7,497 bases of DNA from Desulfobacterales bacterium. GTDB taxonomy: Bacteria; Desulfobacterota; Desulfobacteria; Desulfobacterales; JAFDCJ01. The notes under the pieces are model-generated. The model did not search any database. It was not told the origin of the DNA and saw nothing but the letters and a program-made list of their open reading frames with translations. The stretch is taken from contig JAOZSC010000116.1 of the NCBI GenBank assembly GCA_029939875.1, positions 1 to 7,497 on the forward strand, written 5' to 3'. The position numbers were made by a program, and so were the translations under genes. Positions 1 to 5,247 of the stretch are shown here, piece by piece (positions within the stretch are counted from its first letter, which is position 1; the number at the start of each line of letters is the position of its first letter).

Positions 1-93
1 TGGATCGCGGAGCAAACCGAAGAAATCGCGGTGGTGGAGCAGATGCCGAAATTTGAGGGCCGCTCCCTGATGATGGTGCTGTCACCGAAATAA
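1..93 (+). CDS. infC: Translation initiation factor IF-3, C-terminal end (partial)
   Basis: The first 30 codons are open from the window edge and end at TAA 91-93. The residues VEQMPKFEGRSLMMVLSPK match the conserved IF-3 C-terminal end, whose usual form is V-E-x-x-P-K-x-E-G-R-x-M-x-M-V-L-x-P. IF-3 binds the 30S subunit, prevents premature 50S joining and checks the start codon. Its C-terminal domain does most of the 30S binding. The start and most of the gene lie outside the window. The downstream rpmI-rplT pair supports the call, because infC-rpmI-rplT is among the most conserved bacterial gene orders. No other family fits as well. Confidence 0.95.
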   Translation, partial: WIAEQTEEIAVVEQMPKFEGRSLMMVLSPK

Positions 94-112
94 CGAACCC
101 TTAATTATTCAG

Positions 113-140
113 TTCCGGCGCTTGCCTTGCAGGGCCGGAA
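113..140 (+). promoter_or_regulatory. 12-bp stem-loop with one bulged G
   Basis: TTCCGGC (113-119) pairs with GCCGGAA (134-140). After a single bulged G120, CTTGC (121-125) pairs with GCAGG (129-133), including one G-U pair, to close a CTT loop. The total is 12 pairs with a 3-nt loop. No T-run follows, so it is not an intrinsic terminator. It begins 20 nt after the infC stop codon and could be a protein-binding hairpin or a 3'-end stabiliser. Confidence 0.6.
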
Positions 141-150
141 GAATAGTATG

Positions 151-171
151 CGGGGTCAGGTTGCTGCCCCG
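151..171 (+). promoter_or_regulatory. 8-bp stem-loop with one bulged U and GUUG tetraloop
   Basis: CGGGG (151-155) pairs with CCCCG (167-171). Beyond a bulged T156, CAG (157-159) pairs with CTG (164-166) around a GTTG loop. It has the same plan as the hairpin at 113-140: one bulged base on the 5' strand. A competing fold exists, GCCC (166-169) with GGGC (174-177), which would open this hairpin, so the element could switch between two states. Function is not known. Confidence 0.5.
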
Positions 172-219
172 GAGGGCGACGCGGATCCGTAAAACTTCCA
201 TATTGACTGTGACTGTGAC

Positions 220-263
220 GGTGGCGTGAGACGGTTTTTGACAGCTCACGCCATCCTATTTTT
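220..263 (+). terminator. Terminator-like hairpin upstream of rpmI (possible attenuator)
   Basis: TGGCGTGAG (222-230) pairs perfectly with CTCACGCCA (245-253). G220-C255 and G221-U254 extend this to 11 pairs around a 14-nt loop. The sequence CTATTTTT follows at 256-263. A GC-rich stem followed by a T-run is the intrinsic terminator pattern, though the loop is large and the T-run starts a few bases after the stem. Because it lies inside an operon, an attenuator is more likely than a full stop. The loop and 3' arm also contain a perfect -35 hexamer TTGACA (238-243), so a promoter here is an alternative reading, but the best -10 at the right distance (TTTACC, 261-266) is poor. Confidence 0.45.
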
Positions 264-313
264 ACCAGTTACTGAAAAAATCAATGACCGCTGGCCGAGA
301 CACAGCGGATATC

Positions 314-320
314 AAAGGAG
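314..320 (+). promoter_or_regulatory. Shine-Dalgarno of rpmI, decides the start
   Basis: AAAGGAG lies 8 nt before ATG 329. The same frame is open back to an ATG at 284, but that one has no such site and would add 15 residues absent from L35 proteins. This site fixes the start at 329. Confidence 0.9.
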
Positions 321-328
321 AAAGAGTC

Positions 329-526
329 ATGCCGAAAATTAAAACCAATCGAGCGGCTGCCAAAAGATTTAAAAAAACCGGCACCGGTAAATTTGTCTAC
401 AACAAATCATGCGGCAGTCACATCCTGACGAAAAAGACCACCAAACGCAAACGGTCCCTGCGGCAGTCGCAAATTATTGACAAATCCAACCGCAAGGAAT
501 TAAGGTTGCTGTTGCCGAACCATTAG
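329..526 (+). CDS. rpmI: 50S ribosomal protein L35 (bL35)
   Basis: This is a 65-residue, very basic protein beginning [20 protein letters not shown], the hallmark of bL35. It also has the conserved [16 protein letters not shown] core (residues about 30-45) and a LLLPNH end matching the usual RLLPY. L35 is a small protein of the large ribosomal subunit, normally 64-66 residues. The ATG at 329 is chosen because it starts at the conserved MPK and has AAAGGAG 8 nt upstream. The segment [12 protein letters not shown] is less basic than the usual K-R-rich stretch and carries a cysteine, a mild variation. It sits between infC and rplT, and all three are expected to share a transcript, subject to the structured leader upstream. 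Confidence 0.97.
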   Translation: MPKIKTNRAAAKRFKKTGTGKFVYNKSCGSHILTKKTTKRKRSLRQSQIIDKSNRKELRLLLPNH

Positions 527-599
527 GGGGCTTTCGCGCATTTAGCTGGAACCGATCAGTTTGAACAAACCGTATTTTTACATATAAGGAGATGGATCA

Positions 600-950
600 A
601 TGAGAGTAAAACGTGGATTTAAGGCCAGAAGACGCCGTAAAAAGGTGTTGAAACTGGCGAAAGGGTTTCGCGGCGGACGCAGCAAATTGTACCGCACTGC
701 CGCCGACGCTGTGGACAAGGCCCTTATGTATGCTTACCGGGATCGGCGGGCGCGCAAACGGGATTTTCGTAAACTCTGGATTGCCCGAATCAATGCCGCC
801 ACCCGGCTCAACGACCTGTCATACAGCAAGTTCATTCACGGTCTGAAACTGGCCGGCGTTGAACTTGACCGCAAAGTCCTGGCCGAACTGGCCGTATCCG
901 ACCCCGGAGGATTCGCAAAAATTGTCGGCCTGGCGGCCCAGCAGCTATAG
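600..950 (+). CDS. rplT: 50S ribosomal protein L20 (bL20)
   Basis: The product is 116 residues and starts [20 protein letters not shown]. The conserved [12 protein letters not shown] (21-32) and the [19 protein letters not shown] block (49-67) follow, then a C-terminal domain with the usual [24 protein letters not shown]. The basic N-terminal tail reaches into 23S rRNA and is needed for early 50S assembly. In several bacteria the C-terminal domain also binds mRNA to repress the rpmI-rplT operon. TAAGGAG (585-591) lies 8 nt before the ATG. The rpmI-rplT gap (73 nt) shows only weak dyads. Length and motifs are typical and nothing looks damaged. Confidence 0.98.
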   Translation: MRVKRGFKARRRRKKVLKLAKGFRGGRSKLYRTAADAVDKALMYAYRDRRARKRDFRKLWIARINAATRLNDLSYSKFIHGLKLAGVELDRKVLAELAVSDPGGFAKIVGLAAQQL

Positions 951-994
951 GGAATGTCTGGAAGGACGAATGAAGGTTCGTCATTCTTCATTCC
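951..994 (+). promoter_or_regulatory. Long imperfect stem-loop in the rplT-pheS gap
   Basis: Nested complementary blocks fold most of the 59-nt gap. GGAAT (951-955) pairs with ATTCC (990-994), GAAG (961-964) with CTTC (986-989), and GACGAA (965-970) with TTCGTC (977-982) around a 6-nt loop. Bulges of 5 nt and 3 nt separate the blocks. No T-run follows, so it is not a simple terminator. It ends 15 nt before the GTG of pheS and could affect pheS translation or mRNA processing. Confidence 0.5.
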
Positions 995-1009
995 AATGGG
1001 TGTGCAGAC

Positions 1010-2017
1010 GTGGAAAATAATTTAGATCAAATACACCAACAAGCACTCAATGAACTGGAAGGCGCTGAAAGCATCCGGGAGATTGAGGATATCTCGATAC
1101 GATATCTGGGACGCAAGGGGGTGCTGACCCGGTTTTTGCGAAATATTTCGCACCTGCCGGCTGATCAGAGACCGATGGCCGGTAAAAAGGCCAACGAGCT
1201 TAAAAAAATCCTGGACCAGGCGTTTCGGCAGGCATCTGAGAAGCACCAGACACAGGATGCTGCTGGGGAACAGGGTATTGATGTCTCCCTGCCGGGTCGT
1301 TGCGTCACCTGCGGCGCCATGCATCCGATTAGTCTGATCAACGAACAGATATGCGGTATTTTTTCCGGTCTCGGCTTTGATATCGCCGAGGGGCGGGAAG
1401 TGGAATCGGACTATTACAATTTTGAGGCCCTGAATTTTCCCAAGGACCATCCGGCCCGGGACATGCAGGACACCTTCTTTATCAGTGATGATACCGTTCT
1501 AAGGACCCATACCTCTCCGCAGCAGATCAGAACCATGGAAAAACAGGCGCCGCCGGTGAGAATCATCTTGCCCGGCAAGGTGTACCGCTGTGATTCCGAC
1601 CTGACGCACACTCCCATGTTTCACCAGGTGGAAGGTCTGCTGGTGGATGAAAATATATCCTTCGGCGATCTCAAGGGCATCCTGACCACCTTTGTGCACC
1701 AGATGTTCGACGAACAGACAAGCCTGAGGTTTCGTCCCAGCTTTTTCCCGTTTACCGAACCCAGCGCCGAGGTGGATATTTTGTGTATCATGTGCCGGGG
1801 CAGGGGCTGTCGGGTCTGCTCTCACACCGGATGGCTCGAGATTCTCGGCTCCGGAATGGTGCACCCGGCTTTGTATGAAAATGTCGGCTACGATGCCGAG
1901 CGCTATACCGGCTTTGCTTTTGGCATCGGGGTGGAAAGAATTGCCATGCTCAAATACGGCATCGATGACATCCGCAGATTTTTTGAAAATGACATGCGCT
2001 TTTTGGCGCAGTTCTAA
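1010..2017 (+). CDS. pheS: Phenylalanine-tRNA ligase alpha subunit
   Basis: PheS is the catalytic alpha chain of the cytoplasmic alpha2-beta2 PheRS, which charges tRNA-Phe with phenylalanine using ATP. The 335 residues show the family layout: an N-terminal coiled-coil tRNA-binding arm (1 to about 85) and a class II synthetase core with motif 2 elements RTHTSPQQIRTM (165-176) and VYRCDSDLTHTPMFHQVEGL (191-210). Then come FPFTEPSAEVD (247-257), a cysteine cluster C259/C262/C267/C270 before TGWLEILGSGMVHP, and motif 3 GIGVER (305-310). The start is GTG at 1010: the frame holds no other start codon between the stop at 971 and this one, and no convincing Shine-Dalgarno precedes it. An extra CxxC (C98, C101) just before HPI is unusual. 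pheT follows after 24 nt. Confidence 0.97.
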   Translation: MENNLDQIHQQALNELEGAESIREIEDISIRYLGRKGVLTRFLRNISHLPADQRPMAGKKANELKKILDQAFRQASEKHQTQDAAGEQGIDVSLPGRCVTCGAMHPISLINEQICGIFSGLGFDIAEGREVESDYYNFEALNFPKDHPARDMQDTFFISDDTVLRTHTSPQQIRTMEKQAPPVRIILPGKVYRCDSDLTHTPMFHQVEGLLVDENISFGDLKGILTTFVHQMFDEQTSLRFRPSFFPFTEPSAEVDILCIMCRGRGCRVCSHTGWLEILGSGMVHPALYENVGYDAERYTGFAFGIGVERIAMLKYGIDDIRRFFENDMRFLAQF

Positions 2018-2041
2018 CCCGGATATTAGTGTGGTTTAGCA

Positions 2042-4468
2042 ATGAAGGTTAGCTTAAGCTGGCTTGAAGATTATGTTGACATTAAGATGGACCCGGCACA
2101 ACTGGCCGATGCGTTGACCATGGCGGGCTTGGAGGTGGAGGCGGTTGCCGACCGTTACGGGTATCTGCAAAGCGTCCTGGTGGGCCGCATCGAAGCCGTC
2201 GATTCCCATCCCAATGCCGATAAGCTCAAAGTCTGCCGGGTTCACATCCCGAACGGGCAGTTGACGGTGGTCTGCGGTGCGCCCAATGTCAAGGCGGGCA
2301 TGCTGGCTCCCCTGGCGCTGGCAGGAACGGTTTTGCCGGATGGATCCGTGCTTGAAAAAAGCGTCATCCGGGGACAGGCTTCCGAAGCGATGCTGTGCAG
2401 CGACGTGGAGTTGGGGCTGGGAACAGATCCCGGCGGCATCATGGAACTGGAGGAGTCATTGACGCCGGGGGATCGGCTGGCCGATGCCCTGGGGCTTTAC
2501 GATACCGTCTTTGAACTCGATCTTACTCCCAACCGTCCGGATTGCCTCAGTGTGATCGGCATTGCCCGGGAAATTGCGGCGATCCAGAAGACCCCGTTGC
2601 GATACCCAGACTTCAGCCTCGAGGATAAAGACAACCGTATCGGCAAGCTGGCGTCGGTAACCATCGAAGCCCCCGATCACTGTCCGCGCTATGCCGCCAG
2701 ACTGGTGGATGCCGTCAAGGTGAAATCCTCTCCGTTCTGGCTGCAGGACCGCCTGCTGTCTGTCGGGCTGCGGCCCATCAACAACATTGTGGATATCACC
2801 AATTTCGTGTTGATGGAAACCGGCCAGCCGTTGCATGCTTTTGATTTTGACCGGCTGGCGGAAAATCGTATCGTGGTTCGCACAGCTCGCTCCGGTGAAA
2901 AATTTTTCACCCTGGACCAGAAAGAGCGGACTCTGGACGCCGACATGCTCATGATCTGCGACGGGCAAAAGCCGGTGGCCGTTGGGGGAGTCATGGGAGG
3001 CCTCAACTCTGAAATTGAAACCGGCACTTCCCGGGTATTAATTGAAAGCGCCTATTTCAGCCCGGTCAGCATTCGAAAAACCTCGAAGAAACTGGGGGTG
3101 AGCACAGAAGCCTCCCACCGCTTCGAGCGCGGAGTGGATCCGGAAGGCACCATCCGGGCTGTAAACCGGGCCGCCCGGCTGACGGCGGAACTTGCCGGGG
3201 GCACACTCGTCGAGGGTCTCATCGATGAATACCCGAAGCCGTTTAAACCCGCACAAGTTTCGGTGAGTGTCCAACGTACCCGGCAGCTGCTGGGCATCGA
3301 ACTGGACCCCGGGCACATCAAAAACCTGCTTGAATCCATCGAATTTGAAGTTGACAACATCATCGCCGACGGTGATGACCACCGGCTGGAGGTCACTGCC
3401 CCCACATTCCGGGTGGACATCTCAATACCGGAAGACCTGATGGAGGAAGTGGCCCGTTTGGCCGGGTACAATAACATCCCGATCACCTTCCCCGCCATGC
3501 CGGCTGAGGCCCGCCCGCCCTCCCGGCAGCTGGAGGTGCGCCGCCGGCTGCGACAGTTGATGACCGGTTTCGGATTTTCGGAGGTCATCACTTACAGCTT
3601 TGTCCATCGTTTGTCCTCAGAGCGGCTCGGGTTGGCAGCAACAGACCCGCGCCGGTCGCAGATTCCTATTGTAAATCCTCTGGCCGAGGATCAGGCTGTC
3701 ATGCGCACATCGCTGATACCGGGCTTGCTTGAAACGATGCGATATAATCTCACCCGACAGGTCAAAACACTGAAAATTTTTGAAGTCGGAAAAATATTCA
3801 TCCCCCGAGCTAATCAAGCACTGCCGCAGGAGCCGGAAGTGCTGGCGGTTCTCTGGACGGGGATGCGCTATGAAGCTTCGTGGCACGGCGCGCAGATTCC
3901 TTGTGATTTTTTCGATATCAAGGGGGTTGCCGAGGGCCTGCTGGGGGCGTTGAAAATAGGCGGGTTGCGCTTCACCCGGATGGATGATGATGCCTGCGAC
4001 TACACGCGAGCCGGATATTGCGCCTGGATTATGGCCGGCGATTCAACGGTGGGCCGGGTGGGCGAAATTCATCCCCGGATTCGGGACAATTTCGAATTGA
4101 AACAGAGCGCCTATATTTTTGAGCTTGAATTGCCGCATCTGATCCCGTTGATTCCCGCCGCTGTGAGTTTCAAGCCCATCCCGAAGTTTCCGGCCATTTA
4201 TCGAGACATAACCATCATTGTCGATCGTGCGGTAGAAGCTCAATCGATACTGGAAGCCGTTAAAAATATGGGTGAAACGTTGGTGGAGACGGTGCATCTG
4301 TTTGCAGTGTTTGAAGGCGATCCGGTTGCCGCCGGGAAAAAGAGCATTTCGTTTCGCCTGACGTACCGATCAGGTGCAAAAACCCTGGTCGATGATGACG
4401 TAAACCAATTGCATAAGTTGATTACAGCCAAGCTTTTGCAGGCTTTTAACGCCGGACTGCCGGAATAG
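2042..4468 (+). CDS. pheT: Phenylalanine-tRNA ligase beta subunit
   Basis: The 808-residue protein has the full bacterial PheT architecture and usual length. The N-terminal MKVSLSWLEDYVDI is followed by an OB-fold tRNA-binding domain (about 40-150, with SHPNADKLKVC and VVCGAPNV). The B3/B4 editing domain (about 210-390) includes LRPINNIVDITNFVLMETG, LHAFDFD and VAVGGVMGG, and hydrolyses mischarged Tyr-tRNA-Phe. A B5 domain (about 400-475) and a catalytic-like core without activity (about 490-700) follow. The C-terminal FDX-ACB anticodon-binding domain (about 714-807) begins FPAIYRDITIIVD. PheT pairs with PheS, encoded 24 nt upstream, to form the active tetramer. The ATG gives the conserved N-terminus, although the Shine-Dalgarno is weak, so translation may be coupled to pheS. 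No frameshift or missing domain is visible. Confidence 0.98.
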   Translation: MKVSLSWLEDYVDIKMDPAQLADALTMAGLEVEAVADRYGYLQSVLVGRIEAVDSHPNADKLKVCRVHIPNGQLTVVCGAPNVKAGMLAPLALAGTVLPDGSVLEKSVIRGQASEAMLCSDVELGLGTDPGGIMELEESLTPGDRLADALGLYDTVFELDLTPNRPDCLSVIGIAREIAAIQKTPLRYPDFSLEDKDNRIGKLASVTIEAPDHCPRYAARLVDAVKVKSSPFWLQDRLLSVGLRPINNIVDITNFVLMETGQPLHAFDFDRLAENRIVVRTARSGEKFFTLDQKERTLDADMLMICDGQKPVAVGGVMGGLNSEIETGTSRVLIESAYFSPVSIRKTSKKLGVSTEASHRFERGVDPEGTIRAVNRAARLTAELAGGTLVEGLIDEYPKPFKPAQVSVSVQRTRQLLGIELDPGHIKNLLESIEFEVDNIIADGDDHRLEVTAPTFRVDISIPEDLMEEVARLAGYNNIPITFPAMPAEARPPSRQLEVRRRLRQLMTGFGFSEVITYSFVHRLSSERLGLAATDPRRSQIPIVNPLAEDQAVMRTSLIPGLLETMRYNLTRQVKTLKIFEVGKIFIPRANQALPQEPEVLAVLWTGMRYEASWHGAQIPCDFFDIKGVAEGLLGALKIGGLRFTRMDDDACDYTRAGYCAWIMAGDSTVGRVGEIHPRIRDNFELKQSAYIFELELPHLIPLIPAAVSFKPIPKFPAIYRDITIIVDRAVEAQSILEAVKNMGETLVETVHLFAVFEGDPVAAGKKSISFRLTYRSGAKTLVDDDVNQLHKLITAKLLQAFNAGLPE

Positions 4469-4547
4469 ATTAAACGGAAAAGAAGTGCCTTGCCTAACGT
4501 TACGACAGCGTGCAGCCGCTTTTTTCTTGGGCGGGTCTCAATTGGCC

Positions 4548-4551
4548 GGAG
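4548..4551 (+). promoter_or_regulatory. Shine-Dalgarno supporting the downstream start of the MerR-like gene
   Basis: GGAG lies 7 nt before ATG 4559. The same frame is open back to a TTG at 4490, which has no comparable site. The extra 23 residues would not resemble the MerR domain, so the shorter protein is preferred. Confidence 0.65.
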
Positions 4552-4558
4552 TCATGGA

Positions 4559-4912
4559 ATGACCATGCAAGATAAAAAACCGTACCAGATAGAGCTGCCG
4601 GACAAGTTTTATTTTAAAATCGGGGAGGTCAGTAAGATCACCGGTCTGCCCAGCCATGTGCTGAGATTCTGGGAAGCCGAGTTTCGTAAGATCCGCCCGC
4701 AGCGCACGGATGCGGGCCAGCGTTCCTACACCAAAAAGGATATTGAACTGATCCTGGAAATAAAACATTTGCTTTATGACAGGAAATACACCATTGCCGG
4801 GGCGTGCAACTACCTCAGCGCCCGCAGCAAGCCCGTTCCAAAGCTGCCCGGGGAGTTGGTGGAGGAGTTGAAGGCGGAGCTGAAAAGTATCCGGACGTTA
4901 ATAGACAAATAA
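4559..4912 (+). CDS. Small MerR-type HTH transcriptional regulator
   Basis: From the ATG at 4559 the product is 117 residues. A winged HTH of the MerR superfamily is clear: YFKIGEVSKITGLPSHVLRF (18-37) is the HTH, followed by WEAEF and the wing GQRSYTKKDIELILEIKHLL (53-72). This LRFWE-EF form resembles MlrA/CarA-like MerR proteins rather than metal sensors. There is no effector domain and no metal-binding cysteine pair. The last 20 residues (ELVEELKAELKSIRTLIDK) look like a short coiled coil for dimerisation. Similar small MerR-like genes are, from general knowledge, found next to pheT in Deltaproteobacteria, often after ihfA, which is absent here. Ligand and targets are unknown. The tRNA promoter immediately downstream, with its inverted repeats, is one possible target, by inference only. 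Starts at 4565 (ATG) or 4490 (TTG) are less likely. Confidence 0.88.
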   Translation: MTMQDKKPYQIELPDKFYFKIGEVSKITGLPSHVLRFWEAEFRKIRPQRTDAGQRSYTKKDIELILEIKHLLYDRKYTIAGACNYLSARSKPVPKLPGELVEELKAELKSIRTLIDK

Positions 4913-4947
4913 TTGTTGAAAGCTATTGACAATTGATGGGATTTGTC
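4911..4947 (+). repeat. Overlapping inverted repeats in the tRNA promoter (possible operator)
   Basis: AATTGT (4911-4916) and ACAATT (4929-4934) form a dyad with a 12-nt gap. GACAA (4928-4932) and TTGTC (4943-4947) form a second dyad with a 10-nt gap that runs from the -35 into the spacer. The two share the middle arm. Dyads in the spacer between -35 and -10 are where MerR-family proteins bind, so an operator is possible. The arms are short and could be chance in AT-rich DNA. Confidence 0.3.
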
Positions 4948-4955
4948 TTAATAAT
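4926..4955 (+). promoter_or_regulatory. Sigma70-type promoter for tRNA-Gly (and perhaps rimP-nusA-infB)
   Basis: A perfect -35 TTGACA (4926-4931) is followed by an 18-nt spacer and AATAAT (4950-4955), five of six matches to the -10 consensus. Transcription would begin near 4962, about 9 nt before the mature tRNA. The promoter sits wholly in the 58-nt gap between the MerR-like gene and the tRNA. With no room for a promoter between the terminator at 5199-5221 and rimP, this may also be the main promoter of rimP-nusA-infB. Confidence 0.7.
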
Positions 4956-4970
4956 TTTGATCTTAGGCGA

Positions 4971-5046
4971 GCGGGCATAGCTCAGTTGGTAGAGTACAAG
5001 CTTCCCAAGCTTGGTGTCGCGAGTTCGAATCTCGTTGCCCGCTCCA
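4971..5046 (+). tRNA. tRNA-Gly, anticodon CCC
   Basis: The 76-nt cloverleaf is complete. Acceptor GCGGGCA (4971-4977) pairs with TGCCCGC (5036-5042). The D-stem GCTC (4980-4983) pairs with GAGT (4992-4995), including one G-U. The anticodon stem is CAAGC/GCTTG (4997-5001/5009-5013) with loop TTCCCAA. The T-stem GCGAG/CTCGT closes the loop TTCGAAT. The anticodon at 5004-5006 is CCC, which reads GGG glycine codons. Discriminator base U at 5043 is the glycine identity base in bacteria, and CCA is encoded (5044-5046). It is transcribed from the promoter just upstream, and its place before rimP-nusA-infB recalls metY in E. coli. Confidence 0.97.
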
Positions 5047-5198
5047 GATTAAGTTCGCCTTTTCCGTTTTACTTGATGGTTTGGGGTGGTACTTTTTATG
5101 TATTGTGGGATGAATTTAACTCTTTTTCCTATGGTTAATGGCATGAATCGATAATTTTTCTCGCTATACATAAAGATGGTTTACCTTCAAACATGAGG
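5047..5198 (+). other. AT-rich spacer between tRNA-Gly and the rimP terminator
   Basis: No credible gene is seen. A trailer segment TCGCCT (5055-5060) can pair with AGGCGA just upstream of the tRNA (4965-4970). A possible but weak promoter consists of TTGATG (5073-5078) and TATGTA (5097-5102) with an 18-nt gap. A TATACA box at 5165-5170 has no matching -35. The stretch is more AT-rich than the flanking genes, as expected for a transcribed leader. Confidence 0.5.
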
Positions 5199-5221
5199 AA
5201 ACGGGCGACAGCCCGTTTTTT
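5199..5221 (+). terminator. Strong intrinsic terminator upstream of rimP
   Basis: AAACGGGC (5199-5206) pairs perfectly with GCCCGTTT (5211-5218) around a GACA loop, followed by an uninterrupted run of six T (5216-5221). This is a textbook rho-independent terminator. It ends the tRNA transcript, but rimP starts only 26 nt later with no room for a new promoter, so some polymerases must read through or a promoter must lie upstream within 5047-5198. A NusA-sensitive attenuator is a reasonable inference, since NusA is encoded by the operon downstream. Confidence 0.9.
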
Positions 5222-5247
5222 GCGTTTTAAAAGGGGCAATTTCGAGA

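Larger units (their letters stand above)
94..328 (+). promoter_or_regulatory. Structured infC-rpmI intergenic region, candidate L20 autoregulatory leader
   Basis: This 235-nt gap is long for a ribosomal protein operon. It contains four inverted repeats in series: 113-140, 151-171, 220-255 (followed by a T-run) and a 6-bp stem CCGCTG/CAGCGG at 288-293/303-308, just before the rpmI Shine-Dalgarno. Between them lies a short tandem repeat, GACTGT twice plus GAC, at 205-219. In E. coli and Bacillus, protein L20 represses its own operon by binding leader or intergenic RNA near infC and rpmI. Position and structure therefore suggest an L20-responsive leader. No match to a known leader family could be tested, and the function is inferred. 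Confidence 0.5.

Noticed and set aside
182..189. Palindrome CGGATCCG in the infC-rpmI gap
   Set aside because: It is a short restriction-site-like palindrome that cannot form a stable hairpin, since it has no loop.
205..219. Tandem GACTGT repeat before the rpmI attenuator
   Set aside because: With fewer than three copies of a hexamer it is likely chance; it is mentioned only as part of the leader.
284..328. Upstream ATG extending rpmI by 15 residues
   Set aside because: The extension has no L35 similarity, and the strong Shine-Dalgarno lies at 314-320, inside it, serving ATG 329.
1022..1450. Antisense open frames within pheS and pheT (also 2456-2968 and 3052-3591)
   Set aside because: They lie opposite highly conserved coding sequence, have no recognisable motifs, and arise from codon bias.
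4507..4525. Small hairpin AGCG/CGCT followed by six T after pheT
   Set aside because: The stem has only four pairs with a 6-nt loop, too weak to call a terminator with confidence, although some leakage or pausing is possible.
4490..4558. TTG start extending the MerR-like protein by 23 residues
   Set aside because: There is no good Shine-Dalgarno and the residues do not look like the MerR domain; ATG 4559 has GGAG at 7 nt.
4926..5138. Open frame of 70 codons across the tRNA-Gly gene
   Set aside because: It runs through a complete tRNA and starts at the -35 box; the protein resembles a translated tRNA, not a known family.
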